Source: Lonicera japonica
Taxonomy: Eukaryota; Streptophyta; Magnoliopsida; Dipsacales; Caprifoliaceae
Direction of reading: 5' to 3'
DNA: 64,000 nucleotides
Assembly (NCBI GenBank): GCA_021464415.1
Contig: CM038468.1
Span: 558,001-622,000 of the forward strand
Shown: positions 34,868 through 47,275 of the stretch, piece after piece
How the letters are laid out: every line of letters begins with the position of its first letter
How positions within the stretch are numbered: position 1 is the first letter of the stretch
Translations under genes and position numbers: made by a program
Notes under the pieces: generated by a model
Database searches by the model: none
What the model was told of the DNA's origin: nothing
Seen by the model: the letters and a program-made list of their open reading frames with translations, nothing else

Positions 34868-36397
34868 AATAAATAAAGAAAGAAGGAACGAAAAAGATAG
34901 AAAGATGCGGTTGAAGATGATGAGAACCCTCCAGTGTGAAGTGAAACCCAATCAGTAGTGCTTTACGACTCCTCTCTCGTGTTTCTACTTCCACTTTCCG
35001 CCGTTGAATTTGGACGACACCCACTTAAACTACTTCTATATGCCCACCAACCGCGGCCGGAAATTAATCGCCCCTCCAACATTTCATAGATAAAATATAG
35101 AGTTAATTACATGTAACTCCCTCAAAGTTTGACCTGTTTTGCACCTTTAAACATAAAACTTGAAAAGACACTCATAAAACTATGAAGTTTTGCGCGTGTT
35201 TCACTTTTATCCATTTTTGGACGGACTGTTTAAAACTCTAACGGAAATGGTCATGTGCGTGTCATGTGCGGGGTATAACCGTCTTTTTCCTCTCATTTCC
35301 TCCTCCTACTTTCCCTCCAATTCAGCCAAAATGCAGTAAAAAATCAACACAAATGCCGCAAAAATAGATAAGAGCAGAGCAATTGCACTCCAAAGTATAA
35401 TTATTATTTGTATCCACCTCCATTTTCTCTCTAAATTGGTATAGCTCTCCTAAGTAAACTCCCTTCTCTTCATTCTTTTAATTTATTTTCTTCTTCAAAA
35501 CCCTAATTCGTAAAACCCATTCAATCGAATCCATTACAACTTATCGCTCTTCACCGAAAAACACTTAATCCAATGCTATTAAAGAGACACTTGGGTCTCC
35601 AACAAAACCCAATTGGACAATTTTCCCTCTTTTCAAAAACCACCAAATTCAACTTCAGTTAGGGATTTTGACATAACCTTATAGTTGCTAGAGCTAAAGA
35701 AGCTTCATCAAGTATCGAGGGAGAAGAGAGATAGCGAGAATGGTGATGGAGGAGAACCCAAACCCATCGTGTATCACAGGTTCTAAATGATATATGAACA
35801 TTCAAGCTATAAACAACTGGGGGAAAACAGAGAGGAATTATGAGCATAAGAATGGAAGCTTCTGGAAACTGAAACTTATTAATCAACAAATGTCTCATAC
35901 ACTTGGAATCATTCAGACAACTTATAAGCTCGCGCGTGCCTCGAATACTTGTACGATATTCTGATGATCGCCCTTTTTTTCCTCCTGTGCACAGCGGAGG
36001 AGGCCCAGGCGGTGCGTGGTTGTAAGGAGAAGGGGTAGGGGAGTGGTTTGGGAGGGGGAGGGAGTGGACATAGGAGGAGGAGCGTGAGATGGAAAGGCAA
36101 AGCGTGGATCGCAACGTTAGTGAAAGCCTGGCATAAGGCACATCATATAGATCTGGCACCGAGGGGAGCTGTAAGGGAACATGGCAATTGGAGCAGTTTA
36201 CGAGCAAGTTGTATATGGCTCTGCCTAATTATATTACAAGATTTTATTTGTTTGTTTGCTTCAAGTAAATTACAAGATATATATTCTATTAAAATTGATT
36301 AATGCCTTGAGAGAGAAAAAAAATTGGTCAAAGTGGGGAGGATGGATTTATTGTAGCTGGAAAAAAAATGAACAACTACTGATGGAGGGAAAATGGG
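34868..36397. other. Upstream DNA to the scaffold gap; a repeat end and no supported gene
   Basis: 34868-35090 may be the ancestral promoter region of the transporter (accctaat-type and CT-rich stretches). 35100-35290 (gttaattacatgtaactccc onward) resembles one end of a MULE/MITE repeat, partner not found. A 182-codon minus ORF at 36207-35659 has no recognisable motif and odd composition, so I do not call it. Confidence 0.35.
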
Positions 36398-36497
36398 NNN
36401 NNNNNNNNNNNNNNNNNNNNNNNNNNNNNNNNNNNNNNNNNNNNNNNNNNNNNNNNNNNNNNNNNNNNNNNNNNNNNNNNNNNNNNNNNNNNNNNNN
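36398..36497. other. Assembly gap (100 N)
   Basis: Exactly 100 unknown bases, the usual placeholder for a gap of unknown size. Order and distance across it depend on scaffolding. Confidence 0.99.
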
Positions 36498-37332
36498 ACC
36501 CATTTATGTGCACAACCAAATGAAAGGATGAGAAATCATTATATTACGTCGAAGGCATGTATATTCTAATTAAATTGCAAGTTGATCTTAAAACTTTATA
36601 GCGCTATCAACGGAAATCAAGAATAAATCTTTATCAAATATGTTTTCAATAATCAAATTACAAATACTTAGGGTTCAATGATTACCTTGTCCTCAATTAT
36701 AATCGTGTCGATTTGATTCCGCAAGCACTCGAAATCGCTATCGTCGAACAAAACTATACAGTACACCAAATTAAAGTAACCCCACACACTAGAATCGAGG
36801 CTATCGTCACAATACTTTCATCGCAGGAACTGGTTAACGATCTCGTACGATGAGAGTGGGAAGGAGTACACAAATTTTTAAAATTTAAACATCTACGTAC
36901 GTATGTATCTACACAAGACTAGGGTTTTAGTTTCCTTGTAATTAAAACCATACTTATCTTTTTAATAAATTAAAAAGACTTATTTAAATAGGAAAAGATT
37001 AAATTAAAAACCCTATTTAACTATAAAAAGGAGAAAAGTTGAAGTAGGTTAGTTTTAATTTTTTTCATCCTTTTGTTTTTATTAACTTATTAAAATATAA
37101 TTTATTTTCACTAAAAAAATTATTTATCTTTTTTATCAACATAATTTTTTTATTATCTAACTAAAAAAGGCAAAAAAAATATTTATTATTGAAGTAGAAA
37201 AAAGGGAATTCTTACCACTACTTAAATTAAATCTTCCTTTTTAATTTTTTAACCCCAGTTAAAAGCTAGCTTGTTTATCTTTATGCCTGACAAAACCTTA
37301 TTCAATTTTATATTAATTTTTTGAGGCAATTA
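36498..37332. other. AT-rich DNA between the gap and the MULE; no gene seen
   Basis: Very AT-rich, with short ORFs only. Nothing recognised. Confidence 0.5.
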
Positions 37333-37789
37333 GGTATAAGGTCTTACTATAATAATAACAAAATAATAAAGGCCAATTATAAATTAGCATTACAAATTAA
37401 GGACACTACATTAAAAAGACATTAATGCCCCTTCCTTATTTAAGTAATAATACACTAAACCTAATATATATATAACTTCAAACGTATTCAACGATCGATC
37501 AAAACAGTTCCAACCAAATCCCAATCAAAAAATACCAAAGTACACAACGATCGATCATCACAACCGCAAACATGAATCAAGAGATCATTCCAATAATCAA
37601 TTCCGATTCATTATCCAGATATTTTTTCAAAAAAACACATATATATTGCTTCCATTCATCATTAATACATTTGTTCCATCGTGAAATACACATATATATT
37701 GCTTCCATTGATCATATTTCTTAGTCTGAATCAATTAAAACATTCATACCAGCTACTAATTTGTTTTATCACTGTCACATTACTTTTCA

Positions 37790-38605
37790 ATGTGTAGCAG
37801 TTTCTGGTGCTGCTAAATGGCTTTTAGAAATATAAAATCGCTTGTTATTGTGTTGAAATCTGGTACTAAATCGCTTTTACATCTTCTAGTGTACTTAACC
37901 TAATTTATTTATTTATTTTTAATTTTTAGTAATGTGAACTCACAGAGGGTGCTAAATGCATTTAGCACCTTCTAGTATGTTGCCAAATGTGCTCAATGGG
38001 GGTGATAAATGCATTTAGCACCTTTTGGAATGTTGCCAAATGTAATAACATTTGGTGCTAAATGTCACTTAGCACCTTCTGCATTTTATTGCCAAATGTG
38101 CAGTCTAGGGGGTGCTAAATGCATTTAGCACCTTGTGATTTGTTGTCAAATGTGATAACAGGTGGTGCTAAATCACATTTAGCACTTTCTGGTGCTGTCC
38201 AGTGGGTGTTAAATGGCATTTAGCACCTCCATGTTTGTAGTCAAGTGTACTAATGCATTTATCAACTTATGGTTTGTTGCCAAATGTGATGATAGGGGGT
38301 GCTAAATGCATTTAGCACCTTTTGATTTTATTATCAAATGTGATGACAATGGTGCTAAATGCATTTAGTACCTTATGGTTTGTTGTCAAATGTAATAACA
38401 AGTGATGCTAAATCGCATTTAGCACCTACTGGTTGCTGTCCAAGGGGTGCTAAATGCATTTAGCACCTTCTATTTTGTTGTCAATTGTGCTGAATGTGGG
38501 TGCTAAATGCATTTAGCACCTTCTGATTTTTGGTGAAATCTACTATTACGCGGTGCTAACTGACTTTTAGAACCATTATATTACTTCTCACTATGTTTAC
38601 AAGAG
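37790..38605. repeat. Palindrome array 1 (core TGCTAAATGCATTTAGCA)
   Basis: About a dozen perfect or near-perfect copies of a 22-bp palindrome (the 18-base core flanked by GG and CC), separated by related spacers of the type ttctggtttgttgtcaaatg, at roughly 50-60 bp. It lies directly upstream of the first transposase exon; the last degenerate unit runs into tgacttttgcag, a usable splice acceptor. Confidence 0.9.
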
Positions 38606-41335
38606 GTGCTAAATGACTTTTGCAGAAATATTGGCAGAGGAATTTTGGGCAAAGTGCATTACAATGATTCTAGTTTTTGGATTCCAATTGACTCTAGGTT
38701 TATCAATAGATGTATTGAAGAGGTCAATCTGCCAAAGTTTGATATAAATCCATTATATTTGGACCTAGTCATCTCTCCTGATAGAAAGGAATATGTTCTG
38801 GATAGTAATGAATATATACAATACATGGTTTGATTTGCAGCTGTTCAAAATATAGATATCATAGATATAGTTGCAAGGAAAAGTGATGGTCCTAGATCCT
38901 TGGTTTTAGACAATAACTCTACTACTAGCTCTTCCAATTATGGGAGTATAAAAAGCGAGGCTGAATCTCATACTCAGCCACGCCAATCTAATGCTTGGGA
39001 AAATTGTATTATTGGTGTTGAACAGAGATTCCCAAGTGGTGCAGATGAGTTCCAAACAAGTTTAAAAAAATATGCCATTCACAAGGGGTTCAAGTTTGAA
39101 TATAAGAAAAATTCTAGTGATCGGATTACGGTTGTTTATAGTAGGCAAAAAGATAAGGGGTGCACGTGGAGAATACACGCTTCTCCAAAGTTCAAGCTTG
39201 TTAAGTTCTTTGAAATAAGAAAAATGGTATGCGAGCATACGTGTGGAATTACTTCAAGGATTTAAGGAACCCACAAATGACAAGCCAAGTTGTTAAGGTA
39301 ACTATTTTAGATTTGATTCGGGACAAACCTCTCACAAAACCATCCGACATCATAGATTACTTTAGACGCGAGTTTGGTGTTACCTTAAACTACTACTTCG
39401 CTTACGTCGGTAAGAGCCACGCGATCAAGGAAGTCCATGGTGACGATTATGCATCATATCAACAACTAGCCTCCTACACTAATAGTATAAGGGAATCAAA
39501 TCCGGGAAGTTATGTAGTTCTCGAAATTGAGGAAGACACTAGAAAGTTTCAAAAAGTTTTCATAGCATATGAAGCTTGTATATACGAATTCAACTTTTGT
39601 CAAGCTTTAATAGCTTTTGATGGTTGCCATCTTAAGGCAAAATATAAAGGTCGCATGCTCTCTGCAACTGCAACTAATGGTGATGGAGGAAAGTTCACCA
39701 ATTATTTTTTTTCATTTTTTGTTGATTTAGTAACTGTCTCATTGCAGCATAGTTTGTGCTAAAAAGTGTGTAGCACCATAGTTGTGCACCAACAATGCTT
39801 CTAAAAAGCGTTTAGCACCCCAGTACGTGCAAATTAGCTGGGTGCTAAATAGATTTAGCACCTTCTAGTTTGCTGTAAAATCTATCGACAAGGGGTGCTA
39901 AATGCACTTAGCACCTCTTGGGTGATGTTTACTGACAAGGGGTGCTAAATGCATTTAGCACCTTCTGGTTTCCTGTAAAATGTGCCGACAGGGGGTACTA
40001 AATGCACTAGCACCTCATGGGTGATGGGTACTAACAGGGGGTGCTAAATGCATTTAGCACCTTCTGGTTTGATGTAAACTGTGCTAACAGGGGGTGCCAA
40101 ATGCATTTAGCACCTTCTGGTTTGCTGTAAACTGTGCTCATAACCTTCTGTAAAACTGTGCAGACAGGGGATGCTAAATGAATTTAGCACCTTTTAGTAC
40201 CCTATGTGTGTTGACCACAATGGTCGTGAAAACGTTTAGCACGACTGCTGTTCTTACTTGATTGTATTATTTATAGGTTTATTCCCGTTGGCAATGGCTG
40301 TTGTTGACTCAGAAAATGTTGCTAATTGGGAATGGTTCTTAAACTATCTGAAGGTTATTGTCAGAACGTTTAGACAAACAACGTTTATTTCTCACCGACA
40401 TGTTGGCTTGAAAAATGGAATTCCTAAAGTATTAAATGATTTATTCCATGCTTATTGCCTTTTCCACTTAAAAAAGAACTTCATATTAACACTTTTCAAA
40501 AGCTTTAGGAAAAAGAAATTAGTAGTACAATTGTTCTCAAGTTGCGCAAATGCTCGTACGGTTGATGGGTATATGGAGCATTATCGAGACCTTGGCATCC
40601 TTGCGGGGAAAACAATGAATAAATTTTTAGAAAGTGCACCCGTTGAACGTTGGGTAAATGCATTCTTCCCGAGGAGAAGGTATGGTGTTATGACTTCAAA
40701 TATGGCTGAAAGCTATAACGCCTAGATTATAAATGAACGTAATCTTCCAATTACAACAATGCTAAACCAAATTCGGGTGAAGGTAATGAAACAAATGTCA
40801 GATAGGCGAGAGGCGTCAAGGAGTTGGAGAAATGAATTGTGTCCTTCTGTCGAAAACAAGCTGAAAGACAAAGTCACCGAGAGTTCCTCATGAACGATGA
40901 CTAAATCTGACAATACGTTGTATGAAGTTAGAGAGCAAAAGACTTACCGCGTAAATCTTCAAAGATGGCACTGCGGCTGCAATATATTATTGGTACATTG
41001 ATGGTTTCCCGTGTTCCCATGCTATTTTGAGCATACTCGCGGATAATAAAAATATTTAGAGTACATTGATCCGTGCTTCTTAGCAGTAAACTATAAGAGC
41101 TCCTACTAGAAACCAATTAATCCAGTGCCAACTTCTGGTCCAAGTGCTAATGTATTGGCAAATGTAATTGAGATATTAGCTCCAGATTACAACACACAGC
41201 CTGGTCGACCAAAAAAGAATCGATTCAACACAAACACTTCAAGTACGAGGAAAAAACAGAAGTGTGGATGATGCAACAAGTATGTTTATCACAACAAGAA
41301 ATCGTGCACCACGTACATACAAAGACATTTGAACT
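38606..41335 (+). pseudogene. MuDR-type (MURA) transposase, broken
   Basis: 38606-38830: N-terminal variable region. 38900-39265: MuDR DNA-binding domain (RFPSGADEFQTSLKKYAIHK ... CTWRIHASPKFK ... EHTC). 39229-39740: middle domain and start of the DDE core, DGCHLKAKYKGRMLSATATN. A repeat array (39745-40250) splits the core like an intron. 40264-40725: FPLAMAVVDSENVANWEWFL, HLKKNF, MTSNMAESYNA. A stop at 40723-40725 follows. 40726-41100: a C-terminal SWIM zinc finger (HCGCN ... GFPCSHAILSI) with frameshifts. 41120-41335: PGRPKKNRFNTN and a zinc knuckle end. Several stops and shifts, so not functional. Confidence 0.85.
39745..40250. repeat. Palindrome array 2, inside the transposase DDE region
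   Basis: About eight units of the same palindrome with spacers such as ttctggtttgctgtaaactg. It separates the DGCHLK segment from the FPLAMAVVD segment, which are contiguous in related transposases, so it occupies an intron or has inserted into the ORF. Confidence 0.9.
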
Positions 41336-41509
41336 TGTATTCATATAGATACCTTACAGAAAAATTATTCATTGCAACTAGTCCTGTTCTAACAATTTCT
41401 TACAATTTATGTTTTCTCTTATAAGATGTCCTCAAATTGTTTAAACACCTTTTGATTGATAGTAAATATTTTGTGAACATGGTTTAATGTGTTATCTTAT
41501 ATTCAGAAA

Positions 41510-42310
41510 ATGTTGCTAAAATATTTTTTAGCACCCCCCGGAATACTTTTTTCTCTGTGTTCATGGTTTTTTTTGTGATGTGTGTTGACAAGGGGTGCTA
41601 AATGCATTTGCACCCCCCAGATTTTTGTAATGTGTGTTGACAAGAGGTGCTAAATGCATTTAGCACCACATCAATTTTTGTGATGTGTATTGAGAAGTAG
41701 TGCTAAATGCATTTAGCACCTCTTGGATTTTTGTAATGTGTTATCACATGAGTTGCTAAATGAATTTAGAACCCCCTAGATTTTTTGTGATGTGTGTTGA
41801 CAAGAGCTGCTACATGCATTTTTAAGCAGCTCCTAGATTTTTGTAATGTGTTATGACATCGGGTGCTAAATGCATTTTGCACCCCCTGAATTTTTTTTAA
41901 TGTGTATTCACAAGAGGTACTAAATGCATTTTTAGCAACTACTGTATTTTTTGTGATGTGTGCTCACATGGGATTCAACATGTTAAACAAGTGATACTAA
42001 AAAAAGAATTTTAATGTGAAGAAAATCTAACAACAACGCTTACAAAAGTCACTACTCATCAAATTCCTTCATATTTTCCAATATATAAAAATATTGACAT
42101 TCACATATATGTACAGGATTTTGTAATGTGCTATGATAAGGGGTTCTAAAATGCATTTAGCACCTCCTGGATAAATCACTACTCATCAAATTCCTTCCCA
42201 TTTTCCAGTATATAAATATATTAACGTTCACATTTATGTACAGGATTTTGTAATGTGCATTTAGCACCTCCTGGATTGGGGTGCTAAATGCATTTAGCAC
42301 CTACTGAATT
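41510..42310. repeat. Palindrome array 3, between the convergent genes
   Basis: About ten units, more decayed (for example agtgctaaatgcatttagca, ttttagcagct-type variants), spacer type ggatttttgtgatgtgtgtt. It contains a ~110-bp direct duplication (42040-42135 / 42175-42260: actcatcaaattccttc ... gtacaggattttgtaatg). It fills the gap between the transposase 3' end and the Ulp1-like gene 3' end. Confidence 0.85.
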
Positions 42311-42924
42311 TTTGTGATGTGTTCTCACAGAGGATTCAACATATTAAACAAGTAGTATTGTAAAACAAAATCTCACAACAATGGTTAGAAAAAGCACTAG
42401 TCATCAAAATTCTTTCACATTTTTCAAAATACAAATATATCAAATATTCACAGCTATCATTACAAAAAATATTCCAATATACAAATATACACAAATAACT
42501 ATTCATTAAATTCTTCTGCATTTTTAACTACAAATGTTATAGCATCATCAATAATCGAATTAACACTATCACCGCAACCACCGCCTTTATCCGCAACTAT
42601 ATCATCAACTCCCTCGTCAGCAAGTTCCTTGGGAACTCCTTCTACTTCAGGTTCCCAGCTATGATTCTTATCAACTAACAATAGATGAGTAATTTTTGCT
42701 CGCTTCATCTGCATCAATTTTATATCCATAGCTTTCGGAACTTTTTCACCGCGAAAAAGACTTTCAATAAATTCACACACAAATAGTGCACAATCAAAAC
42801 TGCAAACGACATAAAAACAGAGGAACAATCATCTGCAAGTTTTCAAAAATCAAAGATACTAAACCGACCAAAAATATATAAATCCAAGGAGTAAACAATG
42901 TTATAGCACCATTTATCAAAAAAG

Positions 42925-43065
42925 GGTGCATGAGAGGGGGTGCTAAATGCATTTAGCACCTTATGGTTTGTTGTCAAAATGTGATGACAGGGGGTGCTAA
43001 ATGCATTTAGCACCCATGTACACTTTGATACTACATATCTTGAAAGTGCTAAATTGATTTAGCAC
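42925..43065. repeat. Palindrome array 4 (short), in an Ulp1-like intron
   Basis: Two perfect units at about 42937-42960 and 42989-43012 and a degenerate one near 43045, between the Cys-bearing and His-bearing exons of the protease gene. Confidence 0.85.
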
Positions 43066-44699
43066 CAATTATACACCACAAAAACAAAAAAAGTGGTTAT
43101 TTTGACATTAGAAAGTACTTACTCTTCTCCTTGTTGCACACACTCTGCCCTAATCACCTTTGTATCCTTGAGTTTCAAATCACCCCGATCCTTCAAACGC
43201 TTCATTATAGCTATCTTCTACACATATCAAATAAAAACAAAATATTAGAATCATTACTGTGAACACTAACAGTAATCAAAAGTTTTTAAAAAAATACCAT
43301 CTGTATGGCCTCCTCGTAATAATGATCCTCCGATTTATTTGATTTTTTTGTTCTTCTTCTTGGCAACATTGTGTTGTAATGAATCCAGCGTAAACTGGGT
43401 AAATTAAAAACAAGAAGTGTCCAATGATACCCACCACTATCGCCAAAAGACCTACCGTGGTTCATAAGAAACATAAGATTTTTAATTTTCAAGAGCATTT
43501 TAATTATCACATCCTCAAGAGAATCCTTAATAAATATTCGAATCTCATCCCGTACACCTTGCTGCATATTAAAAAAAATTATATATTTAACATCCAACAC
43601 ATCAGAAAAAACCTTTCAAAACTACATAATATAAAAGAGAGAGTATTACCCAAGCAGAAAAAGAAAAAATGACACTATCTCTTTGTTGCATATCCTTTTA
43701 TATGTACTTGACATACCAATCAATAATCTGCATTCATAGATAACGCACTTAGTAAAAATACTCTTAGATTTATACAATTCTATCACTTTATAAAAGAGAC
43801 AAAATATAACTTTAAAGTTATTATAACAATACCTGCCCATCAACAAAATGATTGCACATCAGATCTTGAAGAAGGTAGCCCGATATGAAAATTGACAAAT
43901 TGTAACTTTTCCAAGCCATGGTACTGTCCCAGTAAAAATACAAATAAAAAATTCAGCACAACAGTGCAAATGCTAAAAAAGATGTGCTAAAATGCAATTA
44001 GCACATCCTGATTTGTTGTGATGTGTGCTCAAACAAGGTCAACATATGAATCAAGGTCGTCTTTTTCTAGTTTATCACAAAAAACAAACTCCGGATCAAT
44101 AAGATCTTTGCGTTTGTTCAGTTTGAGCATTAATTCGAGCTCTGCGACCCTCTTTTTCAGATCTTTTATTTCATTGTCTTTGTCGTCACCTTGCCCACCA
44201 GCTTCCTTCACCACTTTTGCTTCTGGTGTGTGCCACTCTATGGCTTTCACTTCCTTACCTACCTTATCCGCATAATGCGGACTCAACAACACTTCCTCCT
44301 CCGCGAAAATGTTACATATTTCTTTGAATACCTGGATTATAAAAGAAAATTAATGTTAAAAAAGATAAAAATTAATCATAAGACCATATAAAAAATTTGT
44401 TTTCATTACCTTTGATGCATCCAAATCTTCTAGCTTCAATTCATAAAACATATGTCTCAAGATGTTTATGTTCCATCGAACAAACTTTGGCGTATCATCA
44501 CTATGCCCATCATTCGATTGAACACCTTTGTAGTGTTCACAAAACCAATACTGCAATTATAGAAAATAATGACTTTAAAAACAAAAATGCAAACAATGAT
44601 TTAGCACCATTTTGTGCATGAAAGAATAACTAAATAACAAATTGCTAAAACCTCTTTATCACCACATTATATCAGCCTCGTACTTTCATGAATGCAAAT

Positions 44700-45320
44700 A
44701 GTGGTAAAAGAGTTCAGCACGGCAACTGGCTGCTAAACACCTTTTAGCACCCTAGATGCATTTTAGCACCCTAGATGCATTTTAGCACCCCCAGTATCTG
44801 CACACTGGCTGGGTGCTAAATGCATTAAGCACACCATGTGAGCACACATGACAACAAACCATTTAGCACCCCCTGTCAACACATTTGTCAACACATTTGA
44901 CAAAAAAAAAATAGAAGGTGCTAAATGCATTTAGCACCCCATGTGAACACACAGCACAACAAAACAGGAGGTGCTAAATGCATTTAGCACCCCATGTGAG
45001 CACAAGTCACAACAAATCAGGATGTGCTAAATGCATTTAGCACCCCCTGTCAACACATTTGACAAAAAAAAATGTGCTAAATGCATTTAGCACCCCATGT
45101 GAACACACATCACAACAAAATAGGATGTGCTAAATCACCCCATGTGAGCACACATCACAACAAACCAAGAGGTGCTAAATGCATTTAGCACCCCCTTTCA
45201 GCACATTTGACAAAAAAAAATGTGCTGAGTCAATTTAGCACCCCATGTGAACACACATCATAACAAAACAAGAGGTGTTAAATGCATTTAGCAACCCCTT
45301 TCAGCATTTACATTGTTGTG
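44700..45320. repeat. Palindrome array 5, spacers in inverted orientation
   Basis: About ten units. Here the spacers read catgtgagcacacatcacaa, the reverse complement of the spacer type seen in arrays 1-3, so this block is inverted, in line with the minus-strand gene it interrupts. Confidence 0.9.
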
Positions 45321-46469
45321 CTAAATTTTTTATTTGTATTTTATTGGGACATCACCATTGCTTGGAAAAGCTACAATATGTCAATTTCATAAGGTGCAAC
45401 TATATCACAAACATTGAATAATTAATCACAAAAATTAATTGATAAAATATAATTAAAAACAAGAAATAAAATTTAAGGAACTTACAAGCAATTGAATAAC
45501 ACACCCAGGAGCCCAGATGGGATCTTTGTAATTTTTCTTAACTATTCTCATTAAATGATCATGTATAATGGTAGCCCACTGGAAATCAGCCTTCTCCAAA
45601 TCTTCAACACAGGGCACAAAACTTAAAGCAAGTGCCCTTTTTAAGTTAGCAAAAAAAAACAGTTGTTAACAAGTAGAGTATAAGGCACCGTACAAAATCC
45701 TCCTCGGCGCTGTCTTTCAAAACAGTGCTCCGTACAGTAGATAGAACACTCGAAACTTTCAACGACGACTCGCCTTTGAATCGCCTTTACAGAAATTCTG
45801 AACCACACACGGATTTAGACGACCGTGGGATAATCTTACTGCCATGCTTCTACAGTCCAAAAGTAATGGAAACGTCATCTGGAGTCAACTTAACTAGCTC
45901 CCCAGCAATCAAAAAAGCAACATCCTTCTCCGAATAAGCAGAAATAATTTTCTTGCCTACTTGACCTATCATTCCGATATGATCTGGAATGATTTTATCA
46001 TCAAAAATTGCCTTAAACATAGAACCAAAGGTTGTCTTCATCATAGCTTCAATGTGACAATTTTTAAACTCACCACGACCCTTCAAACTACTAATTTCCT
46101 CAACAACTACTGCGAGGTTGCATGTAAACACAGTTGGTCTAGATACTTCTTTTACTGCAGATTTTTCAATCCCCCTTGATTTCTTTCAACCTTTCTTCAC
46201 AGGTCTACATTGTTTCTTCTTACTTCTAGATACATTTTCCTTCCTTTTTCCTCTTCGAAGAAAAACCCTTTTCCTCTTCGAAGAAAAACCCTTTTCCTCA
46301 GAAACTCTTCCTGAAGTACTCGTATTCATTGTCCATTCAACACAATTGATATAAAGCTTCATTACCACTGTTATCTAGTGGCATTATAAAAACAAATATA
46401 CACATATATCTAATTAGCAAACTTACAATAATACACATCAAAGTCTTAAATCTGTTTTGCTTTCAACTT

Positions 46470-47275
46470 TGCTCACAAGAGGTGCTAAATGCATTTAGCT
46501 CCTCCTGGTTTGCTGTCAAGTTTGCTCACATGGGGCGTGTTAAATGAATTTAGCACCTCCTTTGCTCTCAACTTTGCTCACAGAGGGTGCTAAATGATTA
46601 TGAACCTCCTAGTTTAATGTCAACTTTGCTCACACGGGGGGGTGCTAAATGCATTTAGCACCTCCTGTGAGTTAATGACAGGGGGTGTGCTAAATGAATT
46701 TAGCACCTCCTTTGCTTTCAACTTTGCTCACAGGGGGTGCTAAATGCATTATGAACCTCCTGGTTTGATGTCAACTTTGCTCACATGGGGGGTGCTAAAT
46801 GCATTTTGCACCTCCTGATTTACTGTCAACTTTGTTGACTGGGGGTGCTAAATACATTTAGCACCTCCTGTGAGTTAATGACAGGAGGTGCTAAATGAAT
46901 AGCTTAAAAGAAGTTTACGCTGAGTACATACTAACTACCTCTAATACCATTGAAGCTACGTAGATCATTATAATGAAATTTAGCACCTCCTGGTTTGCTT
47001 TCAATTTTTCTCACAGAGGGTATTAAATGCATTTAGCACCCATCCATTCCTTTAGATAAAATGCTACAAAACAAAAATGTTCCACAAAATCTACGTACAA
47101 ATTTAAAAAGATGAACAAAATTCAAAAAATGAACACAAAAGTAATAACAAAAAAAAATTCCAAAATACATTTAACACCAAAAGCAAACAAAAGGTAATCA
47201 AAAAGTAGCACCTCCTGATTTGCTGTCAACTTTGCTCACAGAGGGGTACTAAATCAATTTAGCACCCATCCATTG
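46470..47275. repeat. Palindrome array 6, upstream of the Ulp1-like gene
   Basis: About ten units to 47060 plus isolated ones near 47210-47270; spacers tcctggtttgctgtcaactt and gctcacagagggg. It flanks the 5' side of the protease gene just as array 1 flanks the 5' side of the transposase. Confidence 0.88.

Larger units (their letters stand above)
42499..46329 (-). pseudogene. Ulp1/C48 peptidase-like gene of the MULE, broken
   Basis: Minus-strand pieces in order. 46329-46186: basic N-terminus with a doubled KRVFLRRGKR unit, then an in-frame TGA. 46160-45850: FTCNLAVVVEEISSLKGRGE ... LVKLTPDDVSITFGL. About 45610-45485: DHLMRIVKKNYKDPIWAPGC. 44556-44390: EHYKGVQS ... LKLEDLDASKV. 44292-44029: acidic/basic coiled coil. 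43600-43286: catalytic-region GGYHWTLLVFNLPSLRWIHY with the His. 42828-42499: SFDCALFVCEFIESL with the nucleophile Cys. At the Asp position I read Asn (IHYNTM), suggesting an inactive enzyme. The family cleaves SUMO-type conjugates; in MULEs its role is unknown. Repeats and stops lie between pieces. Confidence 0.7.

Noticed and set aside
35659..36207. 182-codon minus-strand ORF
   Set aside because: No recognisable motif, Ser/Pro-rich with erratic composition, in a gap-adjacent repeat-like region; longest by chance.
36498..37332. Possible left partner of the CACTA element ending at 48157
   Set aside because: No CACTACAAGAAAA-like sequence is present on the plus strand here; the partner may be in the gap or absent.
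37790..47275. Regularly spaced palindromic repeats resembling a CRISPR array
   Set aside because: The setting is a plant nuclear genome, the spacers are homologous to each other rather than unique, and no cas genes are present. It is a minisatellite inside a MULE.
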